Source: Flammeovirga aprica JL-4 (lineage in GTDB: Bacteria; Bacteroidota; Bacteroidia; Cytophagales; Flammeovirgaceae). From it: a stretch of DNA of 49,971 nt. The position numbers and the translations under genes are program-made. This document shows, in pieces, positions 16,326-25,985 of this stretch; positions within the stretch are counted from its first letter, which is position 1; every line of letters starts with the position of its first letter. The DNA is taken from positions 1 to 49,971 of the forward strand of contig NZ_JABANE010000066.1 of the NCBI RefSeq assembly GCF_012844305.1. Direction: 5' to 3'. Below the pieces are notes generated by a model. The model ran no database searches, was not told where the DNA came from, and saw only the letters and a list, made by a program, of their open reading frames with translations.

Positions 16326-16736
16326 TTATAATTCTGTTATAGTATATCTTCTTTTTTGATGAATGAGGTCGCAGTGATCCTCTTTTTTTTCAAAAAACGA
16401 GTACCTATATTTCGCTATAAGATCGTACCAAAAATTAGTGAAACCATCAGGAAAGTACTTCCCAATCTTAAATAAATACCAAGGAAAGCTTAAGTGTGCA
16501 ACAATTTTCAAGACGGCGTCTGCTTTTTTATAAGCATTATCACCATCTATCAGTACGATACTGTCGGTGTAGTCTTGAGGTAAGTGATGTTTATTTAATA
16601 GTGCAATTCCTTCTGGAGATTGAAGTGAAGCAAATCTGAATACTTCCTTTTTATCTCTTTTAATAATAAATTGAACACTCTTGTCACATAAATTACATAT
16701 GCCGTCAAATAGAACTATTTTAGGTGTTTTATCCAT
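16326..16736 (-). CDS. DCC-family thiol-disulfide oxidoreductase-like protein (DUF393)
   Basis: 136 residues. The family-defining motif is near the N-terminus: LFDGICNLCDKSVQFI with Asp11, Cys14 and Cys17, followed by FRFASLQSPEG and the later DADAVL-like KKADAVLKIV. These are thioredoxin-fold proteins, often next to respiratory or membrane genes, of unclear substrate. There is no signal peptide, so it is cytoplasmic. It begins 5 bp after the stop of the short LRR-like gene, which implies translational coupling within an operon. Confidence 0.9.
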   Translation of the reverse strand: MDKTPKIVLFDGICNLCDKSVQFIIKRDKKEVFRFASLQSPEGIALLNKHHLPQDYTDSIVLIDGDNAYKKADAVLKIVAHLSFPWYLFKIGKYFPDGFTNFWYDLIAKYRYSFFEKKEDHCDLIHQKRRYTITEL

Positions 16737-16741
16737 TTCTG

Positions 16742-17242
16742 CTAGTCGATAATTTTACAAGAAGGGTTTCTTAATAAAACGGTTTGCAGTTGAGTTTGTT
16801 CTATTGCACAGCCTTTAATACTTAGAATTTTTAATGGTAAATCTATTATTTCTGTGATGTCATCTACAAAAGTATTATCGATGTAAATCTCTTCTAATCT
16901 TGAAGTCAACATCAAAGCATCTAACGCCATGATCGTAGTAGACTCAGCATGAATCTTTTTGGTCAATGGGAAATACATAATTGGGTCAATATCATCTACA
17001 GGAAGGTAGGCACAATAAATTTCTTCAAGGGGAGAAAGACGATGAAAGAAAGTAAAGTTGGGCCAGTCTTCAATCAGCATTTTTTCATTGAAAAGTAATT
17101 CATAAACTTTATTAGCTTCTTTATGTTCCTTCAATAAAGAAATAACTTTTTCACTATCCGTTTTTTCTTCTTGAATTTTAATACTCAAGACGATTATTTC
17201 TTTCCAAATTGATGGTATTTTTCTCCAAGTAGTAACTTTCAT
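16742..17242 (-). CDS. Short leucine-rich-repeat-like cytoplasmic protein
   Basis: 166 residues from the ATG at 17242. The frame is open to 17389, but that extension overlaps the divergent dehydrogenase gene, so the shorter start (MKVTTWRKIPSIWKEI) is preferred. The N-terminal cap with an Ile-Trp-Lys-Glu helix resembles the WWNGLDKYWKGIF cap of the LRR protein at 15123. The C-terminal half has degenerate LRRs (SRLEEIYIDNTFVDDITEII, PLKILSIKGCAIEQTQ). There is no signal peptide, unlike the neighbour. It is probably a shortened paralogue, cotranscribed with the DCC gene. Confidence 0.72.
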   Translation of the reverse strand: MKVTTWRKIPSIWKEIIVLSIKIQEEKTDSEKVISLLKEHKEANKVYELLFNEKMLIEDWPNFTFFHRLSPLEEIYCAYLPVDDIDPIMYFPLTKKIHAESTTIMALDALMLTSRLEEIYIDNTFVDDITEIIDLPLKILSIKGCAIEQTQLQTVLLRNPSCKIID

Positions 17243-17318
17243 TTTCGTATTTTTATGTGATTTTGAATAACTCTTGCATTTTTTCGCAAGGTAGAAAACA
17301 TATAGTAAAAAAGGTACA

Positions 17319-18263
17319 ATGGGAAAAATAGTTTTTTTAGACGCCGCTTCATTGGGTAATGATATGCAAACAGAGCTTGATCGATTCAAGTCATTAGGTG
17401 AAGTGATTTTTTATGACGCAACAAAGCCAGAAGAAACCAAAGAAAGAATAAGTGGGGTAGAAGTAATTGTGACGAATAAAGTAGTAATCGACGGGGAAAT
17501 GATGAAAGAAAATCCTCAATTAAAGTTGATTGCAATCACTGCCACAGGTATGAATAATGTAGATTTAGAGGCTGCTGAAAAGTTAGGAATAAAAGTGAAA
17601 AATGCTGTCAATTATTCATCTGAAAGTGTAGCACAGCAAACATTCGCAATGTTATTATCTCTTTTAAACCATATTCATGAATATGATTCTTTTGTGAAGA
17701 CGAAGAAATACTCCAAATCAGATTCATTTACATGGATTGGGCAAAGTTTCTATGAGTTAAAGGATAAGACATATGGTATTTTTGGAATGGGGAATATCGG
17801 AAGAAGGGTGGCAGAGATAGCAACAGCTTTTGGGGCTAAAGTAATTTACTTTTCTACATCTGGAAAGGTAAGGGATGAACGTTTTGAATTAGTCAGCCAT
17901 GATGACTTTTACAAAAGGGCAGATATAATCTCTATACATGCTCCATTAAATGAGAAAACGTTTAATGCTATTTCAATGAATGAATTTGAAATGATGAAGC
18001 CTAATACAGTTCTAGTTAATGTTGGAAGAGGTGGGATTGTGGATGAACATGCTTTAGCTTATGCTATTGATCAGAATCAGATTGCAGGTGCTGGAGTAGA
18101 TGTTTTTATGTCAGAGCCAACTCCATTAGACAGTCCATTGATGAAAGTAAAAAAGAAGGATAAGTTGATACTTTCACCACATATTGCCTGGGCAAGTAAA
18201 GAGGCTAGAGTAAAATTGTTGGGAATTACCTTTGAGAATGTGAGAGGGGTGATTGCCGATTAG
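17319..18263 (+). CDS. D-2-hydroxyacid dehydrogenase (glycerate dehydrogenase-like)
   Basis: 314 residues, full length. The Rossmann NAD site is GIFGMGNIGRR (from Gly153). The catalytic set is Arg237 (NVGRGG), Glu266 (FMSEP) and His288 (SPHIAW). The catalytic domain starts VFLDAASLG and includes TATGMNNVDLEAAEKLG. The family reduces 2-keto acids with NADH; hydroxypyruvate/glycerate is the best guess, since the sequence resembles glycerate dehydrogenases and has no ACT domain of SerA. It is divergent from the LRR-like gene with a 76-bp gap and ends at a terminator (18286-18329). Confidence 0.9.
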   Translation: MGKIVFLDAASLGNDMQTELDRFKSLGEVIFYDATKPEETKERISGVEVIVTNKVVIDGEMMKENPQLKLIAITATGMNNVDLEAAEKLGIKVKNAVNYSSESVAQQTFAMLLSLLNHIHEYDSFVKTKKYSKSDSFTWIGQSFYELKDKTYGIFGMGNIGRRVAEIATAFGAKVIYFSTSGKVRDERFELVSHDDFYKRADIISIHAPLNEKTFNAISMNEFEMMKPNTVLVNVGRGGIVDEHALAYAIDQNQIAGAGVDVFMSEPTPLDSPLMKVKKKDKLILSPHIAWASKEARVKLLGITFENVRGVIAD

Positions 18264-18285
18264 CTAAATTGGACAGAATATAATT

Positions 18286-18329
18286 AGAAGCTAGCATTTT
18301 TTAGATCAAAGTGTTGGCTTCTTCTTTTC
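18286..18329 (+). terminator. Terminator after the hydroxyacid dehydrogenase
   Basis: Stem AGAAGCTAGCA (18286-18296) with TGTTGGCTTCT (18312-18322), including two G-T pairs, then TCTTTTC. Confidence 0.7.
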
Positions 18330-18429
18330 GTTAGAGTTTGATCATCTTATGATATAAACACTTTAAAACTAGCATTTTATTTCACATATTAGCAAAAGGC
18401 ACATTTACATCATTACAAACTACCGAATA

Positions 18430-20829
18430 GTGAAATCATTTTTCTTAAACTTACTCTTACTGTTTTTTTCTATCACTTCTTTTTGTCAGGAAACAAATAC
18501 CAGAGGCCTTGTGCTTCAGGATGGAAAAAATAATCAAAACACCATAAAAGCATTAATTATTGGAGTTTCAAGGTATGCCAATTATCCTGAACAATCTCAA
18601 CTAAGATATGCCGATAATGATGCTGAAGCTTTTGCAGAATTCCTCAGACAGCATACTTCCATCGATAATGAAAATATTCACCTTTTGACAAATGAAAAGG
18701 CTTTTTCAATTAATGTCAAAACTAAGTTGAAACAGGTGTTTGATAGTGCTGAAAAAGACGATTTAGTTATCATTTATTTTGCAGGACATGGTGATGTTGA
18801 TAATGATGGGGAGGCCTATTTGATCACCAATGATGCGGTTGCACCTGAAGAAGGAGGTCATGATTGGGGGATTGAAGGGGCTATTGAAATTTTTAGGCTT
18901 CAAAGAAAAATCCTCTCCAGTACCACAAAAAAAGGGTTTCAAGTCCTGTTGATCACAGATGCTTGTAGATCAGGACATATTACAAAAATGGATAATAGTA
19001 ATGCAACGATAAGTGCTTTGATGCAGGACTGGAATAATACTTATAAATATGTCTCTTGTGGTCCTAATCAGCTGTCACAAGAGGGATCACAGTGGGGTGG
19101 TGGTCATGGTGCTTTCACTTATTATTTTTTAAGAGGTTTGATGGGTGAGGCTGATCAGAGTGGTGATAAGAAAATTCTCCATGGAGAGTTGGGAGTTTAC
19201 TTAAGCGGTAAAGTGAGTATGGATACTGATTTTAAGCAGATGCCACAATATAAAGGTAACGCCAGTGATGTCTTAATGAACGTAGATGATAAATTATTAG
19301 ACCTTGTTAAACAAGATAACTATAACTTATTATCAGGAACTGTAGCTTCAAGAGGGACAGGAGAGATAAGTAATATATCATCCCCTATATTGAAGTCTTT
19401 TTATGAAGCAATTGATTCTAATAGGATTCTTCACCCTAAATATTTACCCTACACAGAAAACGTCAATATTAATTTTTTTGATGGTGTTCCGTTAGGTAAA
19501 GTCTCACAAGTGTCAGTGGATGATGATAAAATCTTAGTTGTAAAGAATGGTAGAACAGTAGAGGTTTTTGATCATAAGAAAAAGGATAAATTGGTTTTTA
19601 CACTTCCTTCATTTCCTCAGTTGATAGGTTACTCTTCAAATCATTTTGCTTATTCAGATAAAAGCAATACCGTTCGAATTTATGAAGGAAAAAAGGAGTT
19701 AGTATCAGAGAATTACCATAAAACATCAATTACAGCGATCAAAATGACCTCTCGTCAGAAAGTATATACAGGAGATACAAAGGGTAATATTTATACTTTT
19801 TCATCTACCCAGAAACCGGCAAAAGAACATAGAATTAAAGGTGAGGTGACAGCTATTGCATTAAATGATATAGAAGACAGAATTGCTGTAAAAAATGAAA
19901 AAGGAGAGGTGTCTATTCTAGATGTGAATTACAATCTTATTTCGTCTTCAAAATTATCTGCATCCAAAACACAGAGCATGTTCTTTATGAATAATGGCAA
20001 TTTGCTTTTAGGAATTAATTATGCAACAGTCAGGTCTATTCACACTTCAAATGGAAAAACCATTAAAGAATTTCGTTTGCCAAATAATGAAAAGCCAAAC
20101 AAAATCATAAAGCTAAATGATAATTACCTTTTGGCTTTGAGTGAAAATGCCAATCTCTTTTTTATCAATGTGGTAGAGGGAAGTATTACACCTGCAGGTC
20201 GACATCCTCTAGGAAAGAATTTTAAATGGAGTGGAAGTCAAGGGGTGATATCTTCAATTAGTACTTCTTCTATTGTAAATGCTCAGATCGATGTTCCTAT
20301 TCCTTTTGCAAGTGAATGGTATGATAAAATTCAGAAAGATAATTCGTTGAGTGAAAGAGAACGAAGTGATGCTAAAAATACATTGGCTGTGGCATTACAA
20401 TACAAAGCACAGAAAATAATTACGCCGTTTGTTTTAGGGAAAACAATCACTCCGTCTGCCATTGAAATAAAAGAAGCAATTTATGAATTGAATTATGCTA
20501 CTAAGCTTTACAGGGGGGAAACAGAGTTGATTGAGATGATTAATGTCAGAAGATGGTTTCTGCAGGCTTACCTGATTATTGTTGAAAATAATGTAAAAGA
20601 CTTCCCTTTAGCGATTTCCTATTTGGAGAAAATACTTACGGTAACTCCTGATGTAGCTTATCCCTATAATGGCATTGCTTTGATCAACCAAAAATTAATG
20701 AAATTGGATAAAACCAAAGAGACAGTAGCCAAAGCAGAGCAAATTAAACCGACTTGGACAGAGCCTAAAAACACAATGGTAAATACTTACCTCAAAGAAG
20801 AGAATTATAAGGAAGCATTAAATGAATGA
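18430..20829 (+). CDS. Secreted caspase-family protein, N-terminal part (caspase, beta-propeller-like, TPR)
   Basis: 799 residues from a GTG. Signal peptide to about residue 20 (SFCQ|ET). The peptidase C14 domain (about 38-290) begins KALIIGVSRYANYP and has the catalytic dyad His120 (IIYFAGHGD) and Cys179 (LLITDACRSG). Residues about 340-620 hold repeated WD/propeller-like strands (KVYTGDTKGNIYTFSS, EDRIAVKNEKGEVSILD). From about 650 come helical TPR-like repeats. It ends inside a TPR (LKEENYKEALNE), and the rest of that repeat is in the next frame at 20822, so this is very likely half of a protein of about 1257 residues broken by a 2-nt frameshift. Bacterial secreted caspases may process periplasmic partners; the target is unknown. 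Confidence 0.85.
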   Translation: MKSFFLNLLLLFFSITSFCQETNTRGLVLQDGKNNQNTIKALIIGVSRYANYPEQSQLRYADNDAEAFAEFLRQHTSIDNENIHLLTNEKAFSINVKTKLKQVFDSAEKDDLVIIYFAGHGDVDNDGEAYLITNDAVAPEEGGHDWGIEGAIEIFRLQRKILSSTTKKGFQVLLITDACRSGHITKMDNSNATISALMQDWNNTYKYVSCGPNQLSQEGSQWGGGHGAFTYYFLRGLMGEADQSGDKKILHGELGVYLSGKVSMDTDFKQMPQYKGNASDVLMNVDDKLLDLVKQDNYNLLSGTVASRGTGEISNISSPILKSFYEAIDSNRILHPKYLPYTENVNINFFDGVPLGKVSQVSVDDDKILVVKNGRTVEVFDHKKKDKLVFTLPSFPQLIGYSSNHFAYSDKSNTVRIYEGKKELVSENYHKTSITAIKMTSRQKVYTGDTKGNIYTFSSTQKPAKEHRIKGEVTAIALNDIEDRIAVKNEKGEVSILDVNYNLISSSKLSASKTQSMFFMNNGNLLLGINYATVRSIHTSNGKTIKEFRLPNNEKPNKIIKLNDNYLLALSENANLFFINVVEGSITPAGRHPLGKNFKWSGSQGVISSISTSSIVNAQIDVPIPFASEWYDKIQKDNSLSERERSDAKNTLAVALQYKAQKIITPFVLGKTITPSAIEIKEAIYELNYATKLYRGETELIEMINVRRWFLQAYLIIVENNVKDFPLAISYLEKILTVTPDVAYPYNGIALINQKLMKLDKTKETVAKAEQIKPTWTEPKNTMVNTYLKEENYKEALNE

Positions 20830-22204
20830 GGAGATCATTAAGATCATACCTAATGGTTTAAAGGGGTATTTAGGAAAAGCGAATATTTATTTAAAAATGG
20901 GTTATTACCAAAAGGCTTGGGAATTAGTACAAAAAATGGAAGGTATTAAAGTGGATGATCCTAGTGTTTGGGAAACAAAACTGCAGGTGCTTTTAGCTTT
21001 AGGGCAATTAAAAGAAGCTCTCGTATTGGTGAATGATAGTGATAAATTAGAGAAAATATCAGAGAAGGGATATGCGGTACAATCTAAGTTTTGGACGAAA
21101 ATTTACGATAGGCAGACACAAACAGCAGATAAGTTATTCTTAGCTGAAAAGTCACTTTTGAAAGGTTTGGAGGTTTACCCCACTTCACCAGAATTAAAAG
21201 CACAATTAGGTAAACTATATACTGACTATGATTTTGTTTTCAAGAAGCCTAGCAAAGAAGTGAATGCCTTACTGGATAAAGCTTTGATCTTGGATCCATT
21301 CAATGCCACTGCATTAAGATATAAAGCTCAATATGCAATTCAAATAGAAGGAAATGTTTCAGTAGCGAAAAATTATACAGTGAAATACACCCAGAAAAGA
21401 GGGAAGTTCTCCGATTTAGATATTTTTCTAGGGTATGTAGCTTATGCACAAAGAGATTTAAAAACACTTGAAACTTGTTCTAAAGGAGCTTTGTTGAAGA
21501 ACCCTTATAAATTAGAAAACTACAAACTTCTGTGGAATACCTATGTTGAATTGAATAAGGAAAAGGAACTTCAAAAGCTTTACTTAATGGGAAAAGATCT
21601 GTTACCGTCTTCACCATGGTTTGATTATAAGTACGGACTCTATTATGCAGGTCGAAAAGATTATAGAAAGTCAGCATCTTATATCGAAACAGCTCTAAAA
21701 ATTGCTCCAAATTACAACTTTGCTTATGTGATGAAAAACCCTACAGTAGGGATAAAAAAGTTGTATGATTACAATACCGTCAAAAAGAAAGGAGCATTTT
21801 ATTTAGTATCCAATAGAAGCGCACAAGGTTTGATTGATTATGCAGGGCGTGCAGTGATTCCGTTGGAATTTGTGAGTGTGGAAGTATTAAAGGATGGATT
21901 TACAATCAGTACAACAAAAGACGGTAAAAAACAATTTACATCCCCAAGCGGTGAGCTAATCGGAGGACAGAAATATGATCTTATGGAACGATTAGAATGT
22001 GGTTTGTTGAAAGTGCAGTTAAATGGTAAGATGGGATGTATTGATCCTAAATCTGGAAAAATAGTGGTACCATTGAAATATGATAAAATTACAAACGGGA
22101 GATGGTCAGGACGTCCAACCGCTTGTTGTAGATATAATGCAAATGACAGCGATAGGTCTGCTGATTTCTATGATGGGACAGGGAGGTGTGTTTCTTGTGA
22201 TTAA
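20822..22204 (+). CDS. C-terminal part of the caspase/TPR protein, with WG repeats
   Basis: 460 residues in the frame overlapping the end of 18430-20829 by 8 bp (ATGAATGA). It starts in the middle of a TPR (EEIIKIIPNG) and continues with more TPRs (LKGYLGKANIYLKMGYYQKA, WFDYKYGLYYAGRKDYRKSA). The C-terminus (about 330-445) has WG repeats: GLIDYAGRAVIPLEFVSVEV and MGCIDPKSGKIVVPLKYDKI. It has no signal peptide of its own, so as a separate protein it would stay inside while the caspase part is exported. That mismatch supports the frameshift reading. Translational coupling at the overlap is the alternative. Confidence 0.82.
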   Translation: MNEEIIKIIPNGLKGYLGKANIYLKMGYYQKAWELVQKMEGIKVDDPSVWETKLQVLLALGQLKEALVLVNDSDKLEKISEKGYAVQSKFWTKIYDRQTQTADKLFLAEKSLLKGLEVYPTSPELKAQLGKLYTDYDFVFKKPSKEVNALLDKALILDPFNATALRYKAQYAIQIEGNVSVAKNYTVKYTQKRGKFSDLDIFLGYVAYAQRDLKTLETCSKGALLKNPYKLENYKLLWNTYVELNKEKELQKLYLMGKDLLPSSPWFDYKYGLYYAGRKDYRKSASYIETALKIAPNYNFAYVMKNPTVGIKKLYDYNTVKKKGAFYLVSNRSAQGLIDYAGRAVIPLEFVSVEVLKDGFTISTTKDGKKQFTSPSGELIGGQKYDLMERLECGLLKVQLNGKMGCIDPKSGKIVVPLKYDKITNGRWSGRPTACCRYNANDSDRSADFYDGTGRCVSCD

Positions 22205-22256
22205 GGAAGTCATTTGTTTTATTTGCAAGTATCTGAAAGCAAATTATTAAAGCAAA

Positions 22257-23003
22257 ATGATTCAACTTACAAACAACTCCTTAAAAACTACATTATTCTT
22301 TAGTTTATTTCTAATTGCATTAAATGCCAAAGGTTATGATGTAGAGATAAAGAATTATGTACATGAAAACTTCAAACGGAATAAGGTAGTAAATGACTAT
22401 GCAAAGGTCTTATCTGATAGTGATTCTGTGGCCTTAAACAATGAACTGTTAGAGGTGAATAATAGGTCTACTATTGAATATGCGATTTGTATTGTAGAAA
22501 ATTTGGGTGGATTTGATAAAAAAGATTTGGCAATAAATCTTGGGAATTATTGGGGCATTGGGAATAGGTTTGAAAGAAGAGGATTATTGATTCTTATTTC
22601 CACAGAGGACAAATCGGTATTTGTTGCTACAACTAATGCTGCTCAAGAATTAATTTCTGATGATCAAGTACAAGAATTAGTTGATGAACATTTAATCCCT
22701 AAACTGAAAAATGCAAATTATAAGGAAGCAGTATTGTCGTCTTTGGAGATATGTGAAAGATTGTCTTATGAGGGACAAAAAGAAAAGCATAAGGATACAT
22801 TTTATTTATATTGGGCAGGGATTGTATTGATGTTGCCTGCGATGTTTTTATTAAAATACATTCATGAAAATCATGTAGATCTTTACGGATCAGATCCTTA
22901 CTGGTCTTCTGGTGGATCTTCTGGAGGAGGTTGGTCTAGTAGTGGAGGAAGCGGATCTTCCGGAGGAGGATTTGATGGTGGCGGAGGCGGAGGTGATTTC
23001 TAG
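22257..23003 (+). CDS. TPM-domain membrane protein (YgcG-like)
   Basis: 248 residues. Signal peptide to about 24. The TPM domain (about 39-170) has VNDYAKVLSDSDSVALNNEL, YAICIVENLGG, LAINLGNYWGIG and GLLILISTEDKSVFVAT. One membrane helix follows (about 180-201, LYWAGIVLMLPAMFLLKYI), and the tail from 214 is Gly/Ser-rich, ending GGGGGGDF. This is the usual TPM_phosphatase layout: domain outside the inner membrane, glycine-rich tail inside. The family is linked to photosystem repair in plants and is poorly defined in bacteria. It follows the caspase gene by 52 bp, but no functional link is shown. Confidence 0.9.
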   Translation: MIQLTNNSLKTTLFFSLFLIALNAKGYDVEIKNYVHENFKRNKVVNDYAKVLSDSDSVALNNELLEVNNRSTIEYAICIVENLGGFDKKDLAINLGNYWGIGNRFERRGLLILISTEDKSVFVATTNAAQELISDDQVQELVDEHLIPKLKNANYKEAVLSSLEICERLSYEGQKEKHKDTFYLYWAGIVLMLPAMFLLKYIHENHVDLYGSDPYWSSGGSSGGGWSSSGGSGSSGGGFDGGGGGGDF

Positions 23004-23206
23004 TGTGAAAATAAGAAGTTTATATGTTATAAATCTTTATCAAATAAAGAATAAATTAGTGTTCACCTTCGTTTTTTAGTCTAATAAACTTTTATTTAAT
23101 ATTCGTAAAATATTGAAAACTAGCTCTTTATTAATCTTACTTTATAAGCTTCGTTATTTTCTAAATTATTAATACCCAATTCTTAATTTCAATCTGCTTT
23201 TTTGTT

Positions 23207-23214
23207 TAACTTTG
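23207..23214 (+). promoter_or_regulatory. -7 box of valS
   Basis: TAACTTTG, a perfect TAnnTTTG, followed by GCA as at yidC. It is 73 bp before the valS ATG. The -33 element is weak (TTTC at 23187-23190, 16-bp spacing). Confidence 0.6.
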
Positions 23215-23222
23215 CAGATCTG

Positions 23223-23247
23223 AATTCATGGGTGTTTTCATGAATTT
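23223..23247 (+). promoter_or_regulatory. Hairpin in the valS leader
   Basis: An 8-bp stem AATTCATG / CATGAATT with loop GGTGTTTT, in the untranslated leader just after the -7 box. No T-box specifier or T-box sequence was seen, so its role is unknown. Confidence 0.45.
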
Positions 23248-23287
23248 ACTTTATAATTTTAGTTTTTGTAATTATTAAATCATAGCT

Positions 23288-25915
23288 ATGGAGCTAGCGT
23301 CAAAGTACAATCCTCAAAACATAGAGGACAAGTGGTACCAATTCTGGTTAGATAATAAATACTTCCATTCGGAGCCAAATCCTGAAAAGAAGCCGTTTAC
23401 TGTCGTCATACCACCACCGAACGTCACTGGTGTGTTGCATATGGGCCACATGTTGAATAATACTATTCAAGATGTATTAGTTAGACGTGCTCGTATGAGA
23501 GGTTATGAAGCATGTTGGGTACCTGGTACAGACCACGCATCTATTGCAACAGAAGCTAAAGTTGTAAAGATGTTGAAAGAAGAGCATGGTATCAACAAGT
23601 CTGATATCTCTCGTGACGAGTTCATGAAATATGCTTTCGAATGGAAAGAAAAATACGGTGGAATTATCTTAAACCAATTACAGAAGTTAGGTGCTTCATG
23701 TGACTGGGACCGTACTCGTTTCACAATGGAAGACGAGCTTTCTAAAGCCGTAATCAAAGTTTTCGTAGACCTTTACAAAAAAGGTTGGGTATACAGAGGT
23801 GCTCGTATGGTAAACTGGGATCCGCAAGGAAAAACAGCTTTATCAGATGAGGAAGTAATCCACAAGGAGGTAAACTCGAAGCTTTATTATGTGAAATATC
23901 CTATCCTTGGTAAAGAAGGAGAGTTTGTAACAATTGCTACAACTCGTCCTGAAACAATTCCTGCCGATGCTGGAGTTTGTGTAAACCCTAACGATGAGCG
24001 TTTCAAACATTTAATTGGTCAAAAAGTAATCATTCCTACTACAGAGAGAGAAGTTCCTGTATTTGGTGATGACTATGTAGATATTGAATTTGGTACAGGT
24101 TGTTTGAAAGTAACTCCTGCTCACGATATCAATGACTACGAGTTAGGCTTAAAGCATAACTTAGAGGTGATTGACATTATCGAAGAGGATGGTACTTTAA
24201 ATGCAAAAGCAGGTGCTAAATATGACGGTAAAGACCGTTTCGTAGTTCGTAAAGAGATTGTAAAAGACCTTGAAGAACTAGGTAACTTAGTGAAGGTTGA
24301 AGAACTTCAAAATAAAGTAGGTACTTCTGAAAGAACAGGTGCTGTAATCGAGCCTCGTATTTCTACGCAATGGTTCGTTTCTATGAAAGAAATTGCAAAG
24401 CCTGCTTTAGAAAACGTAATGAATGACAACATTCAGTTACACCCTGCGAAGTTCAAAAACACGTACCGTCACTGGATGGAAAATGTGAAAGATTGGTGTA
24501 TCTCTCGTCAGTTATGGTGGGGACAACAAATTCCAGCTTTCTACCTTCCAAATGGTGAGTATGTAGTAGCAGAAACTACTGAAGAAGCTTTAGCTTTAGC
24601 TCAAGAAAAAGATCCTTCAATCACTTTAGAGCAATTGACTCAAGATGAAGATGTATTGGATACTTGGTTCTCTTCTTGGTTATGGCCAATCTCAGTATTT
24701 GATGGTATTACACAACCTGAAAATGAGGAAATCAACTACTACTATCCAACAGATGATTTAGTAACAGGTCCAGATATCTTATTCTTCTGGGTAGCACGTA
24801 TGATCATTGCAGGTTATGAGTGGAAAGGTGAATTACCGTTCAAGAACGTTTATTTAACAGGTCTTGTTCGTGATAACCAAGGACGTAAAATGTCGAAGTC
24901 ATTAGGTAACTCTCCAGATCCAATCGACTTGATGAAAGTGTACGGAGCAGATGGTGTACGAGTAGGTTTATTATTATCAGCAGCAGCAGGTAACGACTTA
25001 TTGTTTGATGAGAAATTATGTGAGCAAGGTCGTAACTTCGCCAACAAAATCTGGAACGCTTTACGTTTAGTAAAAGGTTTAGAGGTAAGCGAAGAAGCAC
25101 AACCTGAAGCGAATAAAATCGCTATCGATTGGTTTGAGTCTCGTTTCAATCAAGTATTGGAAGACGTAGAAGCAAACTATGAGAAATATAGATTGTCAGA
25201 TTCATTGATGTCAATTTACAAATTGGTATGGGATGATTTCTGTTCTTGGTACTTAGAGATGGTGAAGCCTGCTTACGGTTCTCCAATCGACAAAACTACT
25301 TTAGAAGCAACAATCAACTTCTTTGAGAAAATCGTAAGATTGTTACATCCATTTATGCCATTCTTAACTGAAGAAATCTGGCATGCCATCAAGGATAGAC
25401 AAGAAGGTGAGGCTTGTGTAGTAGCAGAGTACCCAACAGTACAATCTTTCGATACGGAATTATTAGCACAAGCTTCTGATGCTTTTGAAGTAATTTCTCA
25501 AGTGAGAAATGTACGTAACCAAAAGCAAATTGGTCCTAAAGTGGCACTTCCTATGTCAGTATTGGCAAAAGATACAACAGTGTATGACCGTTTCGGTGGT
25601 ATCATTACGAAGTTGGCGAACCTTGAGTCACTGACTATGGTAGATGCAGAAGTAGAAGGTGCTACTCAGTTTGTATACAAGTCAGACAAATGTTTCATTG
25701 ACGTGGCGGATCAAATTGATGTAGAAGCTGAAAAAGAAAAGTTAACGAAAGAGTTAGAATACACTAAAGGATTCTTAGCTTCAGTTCAAAAGAAATTATC
25801 GAACGAACGCTTTGTTTCTAACGCTCCTGAAGCAGTTGTTGCGACAGAGAAGAAGAAGCAAGAAGATGCAGAGAGTAAAATCAAAGCATTAGAAGAAGCT
25901 TTAGCAAAACTCTAA
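23288..25915 (+). CDS. valS: Valine-tRNA ligase
   Basis: 875 residues, full length. Class I signatures: HMGH at residues 51-54 (VTGVLHMGHMLNNTIQD) and KMSKS at 534-538 (GRKMSKSLGNSPDP). The editing CP1 domain (about 190-340) has TTRPETIPADAGVCV. The anticodon domain contains PFMPFLTEEIWHAI, and a C-terminal coiled-coil (residues about 810-875, QKKLSNERFVSNAPEAVV) is the ValRS tRNA-binding arm. It charges tRNA-Val and edits threonine. It has its own promoter and terminator. Codon use is strongly biased toward highly expressed codons. Confidence 0.98.
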   Translation: MELASKYNPQNIEDKWYQFWLDNKYFHSEPNPEKKPFTVVIPPPNVTGVLHMGHMLNNTIQDVLVRRARMRGYEACWVPGTDHASIATEAKVVKMLKEEHGINKSDISRDEFMKYAFEWKEKYGGIILNQLQKLGASCDWDRTRFTMEDELSKAVIKVFVDLYKKGWVYRGARMVNWDPQGKTALSDEEVIHKEVNSKLYYVKYPILGKEGEFVTIATTRPETIPADAGVCVNPNDERFKHLIGQKVIIPTTEREVPVFGDDYVDIEFGTGCLKVTPAHDINDYELGLKHNLEVIDIIEEDGTLNAKAGAKYDGKDRFVVRKEIVKDLEELGNLVKVEELQNKVGTSERTGAVIEPRISTQWFVSMKEIAKPALENVMNDNIQLHPAKFKNTYRHWMENVKDWCISRQLWWGQQIPAFYLPNGEYVVAETTEEALALAQEKDPSITLEQLTQDEDVLDTWFSSWLWPISVFDGITQPENEEINYYYPTDDLVTGPDILFFWVARMIIAGYEWKGELPFKNVYLTGLVRDNQGRKMSKSLGNSPDPIDLMKVYGADGVRVGLLLSAAAGNDLLFDEKLCEQGRNFANKIWNALRLVKGLEVSEEAQPEANKIAIDWFESRFNQVLEDVEANYEKYRLSDSLMSIYKLVWDDFCSWYLEMVKPAYGSPIDKTTLEATINFFEKIVRLLHPFMPFLTEEIWHAIKDRQEGEACVVAEYPTVQSFDTELLAQASDAFEVISQVRNVRNQKQIGPKVALPMSVLAKDTTVYDRFGGIITKLANLESLTMVDAEVEGATQFVYKSDKCFIDVADQIDVEAEKEKLTKELEYTKGFLASVQKKLSNERFVSNAPEAVVATEKKKQEDAESKIKALEEALAKL

Positions 25916-25935
25916 GAAGATAATGCTTATATTAG

Positions 25936-25968
25936 AAGGCAATCGTACATGTGCGGTTGCCTTTTTTT
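25936..25968 (+). terminator. Terminator after valS
   Basis: Stem AAGGCAATCG (25936-25945) with CGGTTGCCTT (25954-25963) and a T7 tail, 21 bp after the stop. Confidence 0.88.
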
Positions 25969-25985
25969 GAATAAAGAAAATTTTA

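Noticed and set aside
17243..17389. N-terminal extension of the short LRR-like protein
   Set aside because: It would overlap the first 71 bp of the divergent dehydrogenase gene, and the sequence is not like the LRR cap, which begins at 17242.
23004..23287. Possible T-box riboswitch before valS
   Set aside because: No specifier loop, no TGGNACCGCG-type T-box sequence and no terminator were found; only a small hairpin is present.
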